This document shows positions 13,700-26,469 of a stretch of 64,000 nt of DNA, piece after piece. The DNA is from Isoetes taiwanensis (Eukaryota; Streptophyta; Lycopodiopsida; Isoetales; Isoetaceae): contig JAJEKV010000004.1 of assembly GCA_021234155.1 (NCBI GenBank), positions 62,001 to 126,000 on the forward strand, written 5' to 3'. Under the pieces are notes generated by a model. The model saw only the letters and a list, made by a program, of their open reading frames with translations. It did no database searches and was not told where the DNA came from. The position numbers and the translations under genes were made by a program. Position 1 is the stretch's first letter. Every line of letters begins with the position of its first letter.

Positions 13700-16600
13700 A
13701 TCAGAGATAAAAGGTAGTAGGCTAGCTTTAGCCTTGGCTAAAATTAAACCAGATTTCATATGCTTACAGGAGCATATATTAGATGTAAGGATGAAGAAAT
13801 AGGACATCTTCTGGGTTTGCTAGGAAACTGGTTTGTTGGAATAGCATCAACGTGTGGAAGGTCTAATGCAGGGACCTTAATCGCGTGAAGGAAGGAGATC
13901 AAGGTATTGTCTACATATGTAGACAATTTTGGCAGATGTAACATAATTACTTGGGATGCAGGCGGACCAGTGATGACTTTAAGGTGTGAAACTTCGTAAA
14001 GTTGCTATATATTATCATTTTTTAAAATCTGGATTCGATGGTTTACTAGGATGCGTACGCTAAAGAATTTCATAAAATCGCCAAAATTTGATAATATTGC
14101 ATCCCAATTATAGTAAATTCGCCAAATTAATGGACATTTTACAGTAAAAACCTCAAATTTATGGTAAAACATCCAATTCTACTAAATTCGTTTCTATAAA
14201 AACGTTGGAAAAATAGGAAACAATCGCCACCATTTCTATAGTTTAGAATCAGCTAGAGGATGATAAAGTCATCACTGAGGCGGACAACTATGGGGTATAG
14301 TTAATGTTTATGCGCATAATGCTGCAAGAAAGAGAGGTGCACTATGGGCCTCAATTAAAAATAAGGTTAAATGTTTTGGTGGTAATAATATTGCGTGGAT
14401 CACGGTGGGTGATTTCAATATGGTGGAAAGTAGGGAGGATAGAATGGGCAATGCGGCAGAAACTGTGTTTGGCTTCGAGAAGGAGCAATGGGTTAGTTTG
14501 TTAGCAGAACTGCAACTATCATAATTGCATGGAGATGGCGGATTTACATGGCACAATGGGCGGGTAGCGGAAGGAAGGGCATATGCTCGTCACGATTATA
14601 TTAACCAGATCGCTGCATCTTGGTGCCCTTCTTTATATCGAGAAAACGCTAGATAATTCCATCTCGCGGATCACAACCCAAGAATTGGTGAGTAGTCGCA
14701 TTCTGGACAACTTTAAATCTTTAAGGACAGTTTTTAAATTGAATACACGATACTTGAAGGATGCTCATTTCAAGGTGCAATGCAAGAGAATATGACTTGA
14801 GACGAGCTCAAATAAAATGGGAATGGAGGCAATGATCTCCTCTTTAGTAGGTATTAAGAAATTTGCTAAAGAGTGGGGAAGAACTAAGGTAAGGGAGGAG
14901 AAGGTGAGATTAGATTCTCTGTATCAGGAGCTCTCCAATCTTAGAAGGGGTGGAATTATTATAGGAAACCGTGAGAGGGAAGTTTTGGAGGAGATAAAAA
15001 ACTTGGAAATAATCAAAGTCACTCAGGCCAAAGTAAAAGCAGACCTTACCTGGATAAGAAAAGGGGACAGATGTTCTAAATTTTTCTTCAAGGTTGCAAG
15101 GCAAAGAATGTATGCTGCTAAGCTTACTTCTATTTAGACAGAAGATGGGCTGGTGGTCAGGGAACCACAACTGATCAAAGAATATTTATATAATTACTTT
15201 AGGTGTTTCTTTGAGCAGAAGGATGTGGAGTTCCAGGATTGTTTTGAAAACATGGTCCTCGCTAAAGTAAGACCTAAATTGAATCAGTCCCAAAGGGATA
15301 CGCTTGAGCACCTTTATCTAGGGAAGAGATTAAGGAAACGGCCTTCTTGTTGGCTAAAGACAAGAGCCCAGGTGTGGATGGCATTCTCGTTGTGTTTTTT
15401 CAGACCAATTGGGAATGGATAGAGCCGTTTGTTTATAGCGCATACTCAGATTTTTTAGAAAGGGAGTACTTGGACAAGAGACTCAATACTGACGTCATTA
15501 CATTGATACCAAAGGTGAAAGAGCCTAGATCAATTAATGATTGGAGACCTATTACATTGTTGTCCTCCTTTTACAAAATTATAGCTAAAGCGTATGCAGA
15601 GAGGTTAAAACCAATTCTCATGGAACATATCATCTATACACAGTCTGGTTTCTTGCCCAAAAGAAGCATTCTTAGCAATGTTGCCGCAGGCTTTGAAGGT
15701 TTGCATTGGGCAAGAAAAACGCAGCAGAGAGTCATATACTTGAAGTTGCACTTTAAGAAAGCATATGACAGTGTAAGCTGGTCTTTTCTTCAGAAGATGC
15801 TTCTAGCTCTAGGCTGTGGTTCAGACTTCACATCAGTGGTAATGAAGCTTCTTGATACTAGTCATGCATCAGTGGTCTCTTCCTGCAAATCTTCTCCTAT
15901 TTTTCCAATTGGTAGAGGCATCAGGCAGGGCTGTCCATTGGCACCATTTCTCTTTAATGTTGTCTTTCCCAATTGCTTCTTTTAGCCACCGGTGACGGAA
16001 TCATTAATGGTCTCGCCATGCGGGATGGAACTCAACAAGTATGTAGCAAATATGCAGACGACACTTTTCCTTTCTTGGAAGCAACAGACGAGAATCTATC
16101 TTGCGCTATTAGGCTTCTTAACATGTTCTCCATGGCTTCGGGTTGTTCCTTAAACTTGAACAAATGTGTCGCATTGTGGCCTTTGGATGAAAATATACCT
16201 GATTGTATTCTCCAATATCCTTGGAGAGTAATACCAAGCGGTGCTTCATCCAGGTTGTTGGGTATTCCGATTGGTATTAACAGGTCAGCTACAGAGGCAT
16301 AGGATGAGATCCTATTTGGTTTGAAAAAACATTTAAATTTGTGGAAAATATGTAAGCTCTCTATAGCTGCCAGGATTGTGGTAACTAAATCAGTACTTTG
16401 TAGCACGTACTTATATGCAACTTCAGTGTTGTTGGCTCCAAAAAGCATCATCCAGCAATTGACGAACTTAATAAGGAATTTTGTATGAGGTGGAAATGAA
16501 GAGGGAGCAGATGTTAAGGTGGCTTGGGATAAGTGCTGCATTCATAGAAACCAGGGTGGACTAGGGATGCTAGATATTGCGTTGCATACCAAAGTTCTGG

Positions 16601-17692
16601 CGAGCAAATTCATTTGGCAGGTGTTGAATGAGCAGGTGATTCTCCTGGTACTCAGTTGCTGAAACAGTCATTTTTACATTGCATTCCGTGTGACAAAGCC
16701 TCCATGAGAGTGCCATGGGAGCCTTTCTCATGGGCTTCAACTTTTTTGAAGGGATTACTTAAAGCATGGAAGTCAATGAAGGGTTTATGGCACCTGAATG
16801 TAGAGAACTGCCACTCCATCGCAATGTCGGTGTGGTGATTAGCCATAGAAACTGATGGGGATCCGAAGCCCCTATTTTCTCTAGTGGATATGAGGATTCA
16901 CAGAAGGTGGTCATCACGTGGAATCAATTCTGTTGGCGATTGGTATTCACAGGGGGTGCTTTTATCATGGGAGGACTTAAAGCAGAAGTTTAAACTGCGC
17001 CCACAAGATGAAGCAATCTGGCGGTCGGTCGCAGGTAGCATTCCTTATTATGCAAGACCGTTGGTGGGGGATTTTGTGACATCTTATGAAGCTTTGCATG
17101 AGCACCCTTCAGTTTCTGCTTGTTACAAACTTCTTCATCGCAATGAGATCTTACATTTATCGCCAAAGTGGTCTTTGCAATGTGAGGAGGGGGGTTTGAA
17201 GCATATGTGGAAACAGGTATGGAAGAATCGGCTTCCCCCCAAAGTGCAAGTTCTCACATGGCAGATAATACACAAGGCGTTGAGAACTAACAGTGTGGTC
17301 AGCAGATTCAACTCACAAATAGTCCTATTTGTCCTATGTGTGATTGCACGGAGGAGTCTATTGAGCATTGCTTCATAGAATGCAGAGACGTCCAATCAGC
17401 TTGGGACCGAGTGAAAGCAGTTTTTGAATTACTTTGTCTAGTTGTAAATATTATGTTGGAAATTTACCCTAGGGGATGGCCTGTATTAAAAAGGGATGAT
17501 GCGCATTTGTGTAAGGGATGGTTGCTTTGGATTATTTGGAAGAGGCATAGGGCTTTTGTCTTCTCACAGAATTACTCGCACTCCTCCAGGATCTTGATAT
17601 CTCTTAAATCTAAGCTAAGTAAACAGGTTCAAGCTGCGACAAATCAAAGACTGGCTCGACAACTATGGGATTCTTTCTTTAGTCAGTTATGA
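13700..17692 (+). pseudogene. LINE ORF2: endonuclease, reverse transcriptase, zf-RVT
   Basis: The endonuclease start is marked by KPDFICLQEH (near 13745) and its core by VGDFNMVESREDRMG (near 14405). The reverse transcriptase region has WIRKGDRCSKFFF (15050), KSPGVDG (15360), DWRPITLLSSFYKI (15540), QSGFLPKRSI (15640), the LHFKKAYDSVSW palm motif (15745), GIRQGCPLAP (15920) and KYADDTFPF with the catalytic YADD (16050). The C-terminal part has LPPKVQVLTW (17235) and a CPMCDCTEESIEHCFIEC-type zinc cluster (about 17330-17380). Frame changes near 13950, 14560, 15137, 15420, 15985, 16302 and 17330 make it non-functional. It would have copied its RNA by target-primed reverse transcription. Confidence 0.9.
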
Positions 17693-17900
17693 TGTGTGGC
17701 ACGTTTAATCTTGCTATGTGATTAACTCTGCACAGTCGTTAAGACGTTGTGGAGGTCTTGATATCACATAGAATTAAGTTGTACACATAAACCCTAGGCT
17801 ATGTGTGTCTTGCACTTCATAAATCCTTCTGTAATAACCCATAACCCGATTGGGTTCGCGTGGACGAAAAAAATATTATCTTATCTTATGTAATGCTATA

Positions 17901-18588
17901 ATGATTGTAATGTTTTTCTTGGACTGAACTATTTGCACTTCAAAAACACTTCAAAAATCCTTTTGTAATTTTGTGATGATTGTAATGCTTTTCTAGTTTA
18001 TAAAGAAAAATATGGCTACCTCGAAATCAACAGTTCATCATGTGTAGTATTACTTGTTTTAAAATTGACAGAAAAAAAATAAGAAATCTAACGGGTAATT
18101 CCGTTATGTGTTTGGCAATTGCTCCTTTCATTTGTAGCAATTCCGTAGTAGTTGTTATTTTTTCTGTAAATGATGACCTTGCCGTACAGCTTTGGTTTCT
18201 TTCAGATCTTTCTCTACCTCTGTTTTAACCAGAGTTTTTCTGTTTCATCCTGAGTTTTAATAACTCTTTCATCTTTGATTAAGCCAACCCAATATGTGAG
18301 AACGCCTAGTTTATGCCAGTCTATAAGAAAACTGGAAATAAAAATTGTTGAGATGTAATAGAAAACTGCAGACTCACGTTACTCAGCAAACCAGTAAAGC
18401 CTGTATGAATGACAAGCTGTTCCTTGTCATGAACATGACATTAATTTATTCATTGCACACAGCTACGTCACGGGTGTCACCATAGAACAAGACAGGCAGT
18501 AGCAGAGCTAAAGAATAATAAGACAACTGATTTGGGCTTTTTTTTATTTTACTATGCTCCCAGCATATATGAATAACTAGGAGAAACA
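17901..18588. other. Intergenic, no gene seen
   Basis: AT-rich spacer between the LINE tail and the 3' end of the GT47 gene. The part nearest the GT47 stop (about 18400-18588) is probably its 3' UTR, which is inference from position. I see no coding or RNA gene. Confidence 0.5.
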
Positions 18589-20180
18589 TCATAATGGTGT
18601 TCTCCCAAGCTTATTCCTCTTCACATTCCGTCTCTGCCAAATCTGGTACATTGTCATGTAAAATGCATCATGATCTTCAGGCTTCATATGCCACTCAAAA
18701 TACTTTCTAACCTCACATACGTTTCTATGTAGGTAGAAGTAATCGGTATCAGAAATTGAAAGAAGAATATCTTTCAATAAAGGAATATCAAAATGACTAA
18801 TAACCAGAGAGAATCTAGTCCAGTCCAGTACATCAGAAAATGGCAAGTCATAGTAATCTGAGATTATGACAGGTACACAACCAAAATGGATTGCATCACT
18901 AATCCTGGCTGTGTTGACTTCATAACCCTTTACATGAAGGCAAAACTTACTCTTTTGGAAAGCTGCTTCATAGGAACTATTCATTGTTCCACTGTATATA
19001 TCCATCTCAGAATCATTTACCCAATGTTTAAGCAACTTTTCTCTGACTCTAGAATTCTGCACCCTTCCAGCAAAAAAAGCGAGTGTTGTCCTGTGATCAC
19101 AAGAAGAAAGTCACTATGAGATGCTTTGAGGGCAAAAAATGAACTCTCATGTACAGTTGCATGTGATATAGGTGTATATTCAGTTCTTATTTTCCATCAA
19201 GATGATGTTATAGCCAAGCCTAACAAACTATACAGGATAGAAGGTGGTGCAGGCATCTAAATAGATACATTAATTGCCCCTGTACAGGAAAACAGATAGC
19301 AAGGGCATGAAGTGAATGTGACACACGTCAATCATAGACATTACCTGTTTTGTGGAGGAGCAATTTTTGATTCTGAAAGCCGCGGCCATACTTGAGGAAT
19401 TGCTATATCCTTGTGAGGCACATAGAACTTTTGAAAATAGTTTGAGGAGCATGTAACTTTGACTGCATTATGCTGTAAGGCACGAAACTTGGATGAAGCT
19501 TCTCGACAAATTGAATGACAGCATACATAAAAATGGTCAGCTCCATGTGATTGGTTCCAAAATCTAAATTGATAACTGACATTCTGAACATATGCAGCTA
19601 CAAAATTGGCAATAGATGCCTCTGACCGTATTCTGCGATCATTCCGCATTGCATTTACAGAAAATGGCAAGAAAAAGAGCTCAGCATCATCAGGATTCTC
19701 TGTAAGGAAGGAGCTGTTCATAAGATTTATCTTAAACATGTGTTCACTAAAATAGTTCCCTAGCTTCGGATCATAGGGATTATGGTGAGGAGAAAACACG
19801 TTGGAGAACACCCCTTCCTTATCATATACATCTGGATAAACATAAACCTTAAATTCTCTGACCATTTTGCTGTATTCCATATCAAATAACCTTTTATTGT
19901 AATATGGGCCGCCCTTAATTTCAGGAGCAGGAATATGTTTAGCAACTGTTATCTTGAAAGCATAATGAGTTTGACGCAGATTATCCTTCGCAATCTTCGA
20001 TAAATCCAATTTCTTGCATAAGATGCAAATATTGCTCTGCTGAAATGATATTTCGTCTCCTATGCACATTGCACATTCATGTTTTTGTATGAAAGACTTT
20101 ATGGTCCAACCTTCCAAATAGATTAAAAGGACGACAGAAACGGATAGCATAAGCCATAATTTCCAGTCTACTTTTAACAT
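18589..20180 (-). CDS. Exostosin-family glycosyltransferase (GT47), two exons
   Basis: A type II membrane glycosyltransferase of the plant GT47/exostosin family. These act in the Golgi on cell-wall polysaccharide or glycoprotein side chains; the substrate cannot be told here. Exon 1 is 20180-19345 and exon 2 is 19090-18589. The intron has GTAATG and CAG ends, and joining the exons restores the family motif LAFFAGRVQNS. The protein is 445 residues, a normal size. Residues 5-25 form the signal anchor (LWLMLSVSVVLLIYL). Then come KVYVYPD, AELFFLPFSVNAMR, FWNQSHGADHFYVCCHS, the exon-2 nucleotide-sugar region with KSKFCLHVKGYEVNTARISDA and GCVPVIISDYYDLPF. There are no internal stops, so this looks like a working host gene. 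Its start lies about 190 bp downstream of the MZT1 stop on the same strand. Confidence 0.92.
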
Positions 20181-20372
20181 GTCAATTTTATAGCATATGC
20201 TTCGTCAGAAGATACAAGGTTCTTGACTTAGCAAGATACTTCTGAAGTTACAAGTCAACTCTTCTAAACCAAAAGACCCAAGACTAAATCTCAACTACAG
20301 ATACAGAGCTGAGCCCATAAACCTAAATACGAAGAAAGAAAAAGGCTGAAGAAATCTGACAGAGAAAATCTG

Positions 20373-20609
20373 TCAAGATCCTTTGTTACCACCAAGAGCA
20401 GCTGCTTCACGACGAAGCTCCTTCACAACAGCAGCCAGGGCCTCGGGATTGACACCATTTTCACAGAGAGCGATGAGGATGGAAAGAGTATGGCGATCAA
20501 GTCCGGCATGGAGAAGATTGGACATGTGGTATGCGATATCCAGTGCCTCTTTTGCCTTCTTCTTCTGCAGCATTGCCAACTCCTCCGCGGCAGGCCCTCT
20601 TTCTTCCAT
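20373..20609 (-). CDS. MZT1: Mitotic-spindle organizing protein 1 (MOZART1 / GIP1)
   Basis: A 78-residue protein. The central MSNLLHAGLDRHTLSILIA and GVNPEALAAVVKELRREAA stretches match the MZT1/GIP family almost residue for residue. MZT1 binds the N-terminal part of gamma-tubulin complex proteins and is needed for microtubule nucleation. In Arabidopsis the GIPs also act at the nuclear envelope and in centromere upkeep. The start is the first ATG of the conserved frame, and length is typical. An attgcag acceptor about 20 bp upstream (near 20635) suggests an intron in the 5' UTR. The coding part has no intron. The GT47 gene follows on the same strand after about 190 bp. Confidence 0.96.
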   Translation of the reverse strand: MEERGPAAEELAMLQKKKAKEALDIAYHMSNLLHAGLDRHTLSILIALCENGVNPEALAAVVKELRREAAALGGNKGS

Positions 20610-20722
20610 AGCCTCCTAAAGCGATGAATTTGCCTGCAATGTAAAGAAATGTCTTTTTTTCTGGCGGAGGACAAAGGAGTTTGTTTTTGCAATAAATGAT
20701 AATCGCTGTTGTTAGGTATAAT

Positions 20723-20832
20723 ATAAAATGCCCTTGTGTGCTTTTACGCTCAGAGGTGATGGGTGAGCCTCCAGTGCCCGAGCCTCGCACTGAGCCCCTT
20801 ACATGGCGTAAAAGCCCACAAGGGCATTTTAT
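20723..20832. repeat. Hairpin (27-bp inverted repeat) upstream of MZT1
   Basis: Arms 20723-20749 (ATAAAATGCCCTTGTGTGC..) and 20806-20832 are reverse complements at 26 of 27 positions. The 56-bp loop is rich in CCTCGC/GAGCCT words. It lies about 110 bp upstream of the MZT1 ATG, in its probable promoter or 5' UTR intron. It could be a small MITE or SINE-like relic. Confidence 0.8.
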
Positions 20833-21419
20833 AAGTGTAAAATGAACGTTTGTTGAGATGTAGTCTTAATTTAATTTTACATGATTAAAAAAGGATGTAA
20901 TTTGATAGTAATTTCAACAAATGTCCTCTCAACGAAGCAAAATGTGATACTAATGGATTTTTTGTTTTGGTGTGTTATGGAAGATGTTGTTTTTTTTTTG
21001 CTTGGGAGAAAAATAAAAAATAAAAAACATTGGCAACTTCAAAAATAATATATAAACTGTTAAAATATGTAGCAAAAAATAACAGTGGGGGTTCTGTGGG
21101 GATTTGATATGGATGTAAAAATAACAATTCACGAAATCATAGACTATATATCACTCAAACAATATAATGGGTTGTTATAAAAAATAGATTCAAGATAAAA
21201 AAAAATAATCACATTAGCTCACTGGGTATATTGGTTAAAGTAGTCTTATTAGGACATTAAGTTATTTTGGTAGAGATTCGAGCCCCCGTATTTCATATTC
21301 TAAAATCTTAGGCAAAGCCGTATAGAGGTTCGATATTCCCTCAAAACCTTAGGCTAAAGCGTATTTCATATTTCAAAATCATAGGCACCTCCAATCATAA
21401 ATGACTATTTAAACGAGAG
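20833..21419. other. AT-rich intergenic DNA
   Basis: Long A/T runs and low complexity. No coding, RNA or transposon signature seen. Confidence 0.5.
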
Positions 21420-21545
21420 GTGCTCCACGGGCCCCAACATACGATCCGGGTCGAGGATCGGCGAATCCGGCGACTATGGTAGTGCTCACAGGCCCCAACA
21501 TACGATCTGGGTCGTAGGATCGACGAATCCGACGACTATGGTAGT
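21420..21545. repeat. Two-copy tandem repeat, about 63-bp unit
   Basis: The unit GTGCTC..GGCCCCAACATACGATC..GACTATGGTAGT occurs twice in a row with a few differences (21420-21484 and 21483-21545). Function unknown. Confidence 0.85.
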
Positions 21546-21869
21546 CCAGGGTGCACCTCATTTAGAATTAAAAAAAAAAAAAAAATCTCAAATTTTTTGG
21601 AGCCTAGCGAAGACTTTGGCAAGGTTAAATTTAATAGGTATTCAGACTTAGTATCATTAGACTCTAGTAATTGGCAAGAATTTTTTGTATTATGTAGAGT
21701 TTTTTGCATTTCAGATTGATTAAATGATCTTCTAACTTTGAGATGTTCAATCCCAATTCCTTATCCTTGCATTTTAAGTTGATTAAATAATCTTCGGAAC
21801 TTTAAGATGTTCAATCTGAGTCTCTTATCTGCCATCGCTTTTCTGGAAATCTTTATCAAATTTCATTAG

Positions 21870-22945
21870 AAGTCCTGTAGGTAGTGAACCTCATAAAGAC
21901 CAAGATAGTCACATTCAGAATCAAGGCTAAACACAAACCCTTCAAGTATATGGGTGTAGAGCTGGTGGAATTGGCAGAATACAAATACCTCGGATACGAC
22001 GCATATAGCATAGGCAAATGGTCCAAGGGAACGGATGCCAGATTTCAGTCAGCCATAGGAAGCTATTTCACTATGAGAAACTTCTGCAACAGGAGCAGAA
22101 TAATTGATCGGGAGATCAAATGCTACCTGTTCAGCACGGTGGTTGCGTCAACACAGTTGTACGGATCAGAGGCATGGGGACCCAGCCTATTAGACAAGAA
22201 ATGAGAGAAGCAGGAAGGAATTTTCAGACAATAGCACAGACAGGAATTTAGAGTGAGGATGAACACACCTTTGACAGCCATGGTATACGAGACATGCCAG
22301 AGACCAGTGGAGATTAGAGCCTGGGAAAGGACCATTAGATACTTGTTGAGAGATAACATGGGTAGACATGTGGAGAAGCTATCTACAATTGCAAGGAATC
22401 GGCTAAACTACACATTGTCACAGGTAGCGGCTGGTTCAGAGAAGTAGCAGTATGGACTAGAGAAATGGGGATGAATCTGAGCGACATACTAAATGAAGGG
22501 AAATGGAATGAAGATTGGGTAGAGAGAGCGACAAGATCGTGATTACAAAAGCATAGTGGCCCGAAAACTCTTTGGCTAAGAGAAGTATTCAACCCGGACC
22601 AACAGATAGGACAACAAATGTATAGGGGCAGCCGAATAGGGAAGGCAAGAAGGGATACTTTAGCAAGATTCAAGATGGGCAGTCACGACAAATGGAGGAA
22701 AGTGGAAAGGGAGAACCCAATTTGCAGAATTTGTGACATTGGAAGAATAGAGGACGAGAATCACATGCTCAATGAATGTACAGCGTACGAAGACATAAGA
22801 AACAGGTATAGGTTTATAAGGTGGAGACAACTGGCACACACCCTCATGGTAAAAGAGGAGACAAAAGCGGATCTAGTAGATGCAATCAAGGAGATGGTAA
22901 TTAGATACCGGGAGGTGCACAAAGAGAAAGGGCTTGTAATATGAA
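21870..22945 (+). pseudogene. 3' part of a second non-LTR retrotransposon type
   Basis: The end of a reverse transcriptase is recognisable: N-x-x-KTKIVTF, then KYMGVELVELAEYKYLGY at 21940, and TQLYGSEAWGPS near 22160. This is the thumb region typical of RTE/R1-like LINEs. The C-terminal end has CRICDIGRIEDENHMLNEC (22720), a CCHC cluster of the E-x-x-x-H-x-L-x-x-C type. Stops near 22204, 22447 and 22545 break it. The catalytic palm is absent, so this is a 5'-truncated dead copy. Its zinc region differs from that of the LINE at 12.3-17.9 kb, so two LINE lineages are present. Confidence 0.8.
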
Positions 22946-23194
22946 CCACTGCAAAATGTGGGATATTAAAGCCCGCAATGCACACAGCTAAAAGCTGATG
23001 ATAGCGATGCACTCTCGCATGGTCAAGATGCCAAGTATAAGCAGGATGCCGGTATCAATATAAAACAAGATAAGCCCTTAGAAAGGGTTACAAAAAACCA
23101 GCATGATGCGCTCGCAGCAACCCTCTGGGATAGCTTGCCCATGCTATATCAATCCGGTGGCCTCATGGCACTAGGGACACTAATTGTATTCTAT

Positions 23195-23941
23195 GCTCCA
23201 ACACCCCAATTTTTTTTTATTACAGCAACCAACACATAACTATTATTAACATTAATTAACATAAAACTAACGATTTAGGCCCTTAAAGTTTATCTATCTG
23301 CTTTTGTTAGGGCCCGAAGGGCCCAAAATTTTTTTTAATATAACAATCAACACACAAATACCATTAACATTATTAACGCAAACCATTGCATTTAACACAT
23401 TTAAATTAAAATCCCCCTTAAACCCCCTTTGGTTTGGGTGCATATTCACACGGGGGGTGACGTAGGGCAGCGAGAGCCCTTATAATTATGATTTGTACGT
23501 ACAATATCAACACCATATAGTATATTGTCTTAAATCTTATAGTATTTTGCAAATCTTGTTATACAGTATAACAAATTTTGTACATCCATACCCCACAAAC
23601 GAGGAACTTTGTGTACGGTTTAGATTAAGGAATAAGGGGTGAATATGCCTATCCAACAGCTCTCGTTGCCCGGAGTCACCCCCCGTGTGAATATGCACCC
23701 AAACCAAAGGGGGTTTAAGGGGGATTTTAATTTAAATGTGTTAAATGCAATGGTTTGCGTTAATAATGTTAATGGTATTTGTGTGTTGATTGTTATATTA
23801 AAAAAAATTTTGGGCCCTTCGGGCCCTAACAAAAGCAGATAGATAAACTTTAAGGGCCTAAATCGTTAGTTTTATGTTAATTAATGTTAATAATAGTTAT
23901 GTGTTGGTTGCTGTAATAAAAAAAAATTGGGGTGTTGGAGC
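23195..23941. mobile_element. Fold-back element with 284-bp, nearly identical arms
   Basis: The left arm 23195-23478 and right arm 23659-23941 are reverse complements with only a handful of differences near the loop end. They start GCTCCAACACCCC and end GGGGTGTTGGAGC. The loop is about 180 bp. There is no coding capacity; frames inside the arms are mirror images of each other. It resembles a fold-back transposon or a very long-armed MITE. No convincing target duplication was found. Confidence 0.9.
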
Positions 23942-25191
23942 CCTTAGCAAAATAAACAAATGGCAACATATCTTGTATAGAACTATAAAACCTCTATTTA
24001 TTTTTGCAATGCAACATCTAGAGCAGTACACTTTCTCCACAATAAAGAAGTAATGTATTATATTCTCATAAATTGCAATGTTGCTTGTGATCCAAACATC
24101 TAGCAATGTGCAAAATGTGCAATATCTGAAAGCTCCAGCATCACCTAAGATTTAGTCTGCTCCGAATGAAAGCCACATTGCCGGATTAGTTAAAAGATAT
24201 ATTAGGTAAAAGATATATCTGCTTTCCTGCATGACATTGAGCAGGCATACCACAAACACGGATGGATATAACTTGTCAGCTATTTTAATTTGAATTCACC
24301 TGGACTTTGTGCAATTCAAACCAAGCATTAATCTGCTCCATGGAAAAGCAACTTTATAGAAGGCTTAGTTGCGTACTTCTTATGTGCCATGTCATAGATG
24401 CCTTATTCTCCAAATTCTGAGATTCGTATCAATAATATCAATTATCCAACATAATATAAAGGGCAATAATGCCATGTCTTCATCCAAAAATCCAAAATTG
24501 CATGTTAGCAAGTGTTTTGGAATTCAGTGCATGACCATGCCTTCAAGCACGTAAGCTGCAAAATACAGGGCTTAGATTTCTGAGTAGCTTACCACTCTGC
24601 AAACTTGTAATGAAACGTTTCCATACTGGGAATTTGCGAGTATCCCATTTGTCTATGGCTTTCGACGTGGCGTTGGCTAGGCATCTCTCATGGAACTATA
24701 AGCGAGATTTACGAACTTTATATAAGAGATCTTTCAAGGCGGAATGAGTGATGAGTTGACATACTCATTGTGTTTGAGGGCCTGTTAATTATGCGGAAGT
24801 TTGCAGAAGTTAGCTAAAGCTGAGGAAACAAGATTGGCACATTAAGCAATGTAAGGATAGCGTTAGTAGAAGCTCCAACTTACTTGTATATTCGATCGAA
24901 AGTTTCCTTTTAATTGCTCTGCAGAATATTGTGGGTAACAGAAACTGAGGCGTTCTTGCTTCTGCAATATATGAGCATCCATTAAACTGATTATCTCCTG
25001 GAGTTAATATTCAGGGAAGCCAATTGATTACCTTCTCTGGTGGTGTAAACTTGGAATCAATCAATAATGTTCTGATTCAAACTGCCAGCAGGTGGATATA
25101 ATTCTGCATGATAATGTGTTGGAGGTTTTGAGACCTTCCAAGGCCCATTAATACATTTCTCTTAGTGATTTGCCAGATGAGGTGAAGTGGA
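23942..25191. other. Unassigned intergenic DNA
   Basis: No conserved coding frame, RNA gene or transposon protein seen. The segment at 24560-25140 holds splice-like and coding-like scraps too short to assign. Confidence 0.4.
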
Positions 25192-25440
25192 TATGAGGTC
25201 CGCCATTTTCTTTCTTAGTGCCAGTCACCAACTGCACCTGAACCATGGAACTAGGAAAAAATAGAGCTAAGGCCCTGCGGATGGCAAAAAGAGCTAAAGA
25301 GCGAGACCTTGAAGTTGCGGATCTATGAGGTTGCGCCATTTTCTTTCCTAGTGCACCAACTTTTTTGAACCGTGGAACCGGGGAAAATAGACCTAAGGCC
25401 CCGCGAATTGAAAAAAAGAGTTAAAGAACGGACCTTGAAG
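25192..25440. repeat. Two-copy tandem duplication, about 130-bp unit
   Basis: Two adjacent copies (about 25192-25326 and 25327-25440) share GCGCCATTTTCTTTC.TAGTGC, GGAAAAAATAG and CTAAGGCCC.GCG.AT words in the same order, with roughly 80% visual similarity. Confidence 0.75.
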
Positions 25441-25539
25441 CCGAATCCAACTTTCGAAGTCGCCTCCAAACCCTTGCCTCACTAAACCCTTGCCTTACCA
25501 AGATCCGAAAAGGATCTTTGCACGGATCGATCTTTTTCG

Positions 25540-25712
25540 GGGCCCTTGACTCAACAAGACCCAGGAAATCTCCAAAACTCAAATAACCCTAAAATAACCT
25601 TTTTTCGCAAAGGATGCTACGGATCGTGCTTTTCGTGGCCCTTGACTCAACAAGACCGGAAATCTCCAAAACTCAAATAACCCTAAAATAACCTTTTTTC
25701 GATCGTGCATGT
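25540..25712. repeat. Two-copy tandem duplication, about 95-bp unit
   Basis: GCCCTTGACTCAACAAGACC, then GGAAATCTCCAAAACTC and AATAACCCTAAAATAACC, occur twice in order (from about 25540 and from about 25638). Each copy starts after a GATC..TTTTCG.GG stretch. Confidence 0.85.
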
Positions 25713-26469
25713 TCGATTAGGGATATTTTTAGGGATATTTAGTGAAATCATAGTTGTAACCATTGAAAAATGTCATTAAAAATAACGTGATAGTATGTGC
25801 ACTCTAGATGTACCGATTAGTATGTCTTATCAAATACCATCACCAAATCATATAAAAACCATAGGAAAAAAAGTATAAAAATATAAAAGAAACCCCCTGT
25901 TATTTTGCTACATATTCTATTCTATTCTATATTCTCGCCTCTCATGGTAATTGCGGCCGCTCCCACCTATAGGACCATATAGGAATTGATGCAATTGCTA
26001 CAGATTTTTTCCTGGATAAAGAAGAAAGCGAATAAGCTTGTGGTTCTTGTGCCAAAGTGGGGTTTATATGTGCATGATAATGACCAGTTCTAACTTGACA
26101 TACGCATCCCTTGCCACTTTAATGACAATTAAAGTGGATAGTGATCAAAATTTATCTCCTCATCTCTATGTCTTGTTCCAATTCAAAAATCTAAAAGGAT
26201 ATTCAAATCTTGCACTTGGAAAATGACATAATCAACAAGAATAGTACCACCTCCATGTCTATCATGTCTGCATGCAATACCTTTACGGCCATTGCTGGAA
26301 TCCATTACAATTTACCATCCCAAAACTTTAAGCAATTGGATGAATTCCATTCCAAATGTCTAGACATGTTTATTAGCATCAAGCGACGAAGATGGCAAAC
26401 CTTTATCATTACAAGACATCCATTAAGGTTCACGCGCATCCTCAAACATAAGTTGAGCCAACTTGCATT

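Larger units (their letters stand above)
12251..17900 (+). mobile_element. Decayed L1-type LINE
   Basis: Order on the plus strand: ORF1 with a DUF4283-like part, an AP endonuclease-like part, a reverse transcriptase with YADD, and a C-terminal zinc-binding RT-associated (zf-RVT) part. It ends in an AT-rich tail (aatattatcttatctta near 17870-17890). This is the usual order of plant L1 LINEs. Several stops and frameshifts break both frames, so the copy is dead. Endonuclease homology is interrupted by an AT-rich stretch at about 13980-14250 that is probably a later insertion. No target duplication was identified. Confidence 0.85.

Noticed and set aside
23620..23842. Overlapping sense and antisense frames of about 70 codons
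   Set aside because: They are products of the fold-back arms and mirror each other.
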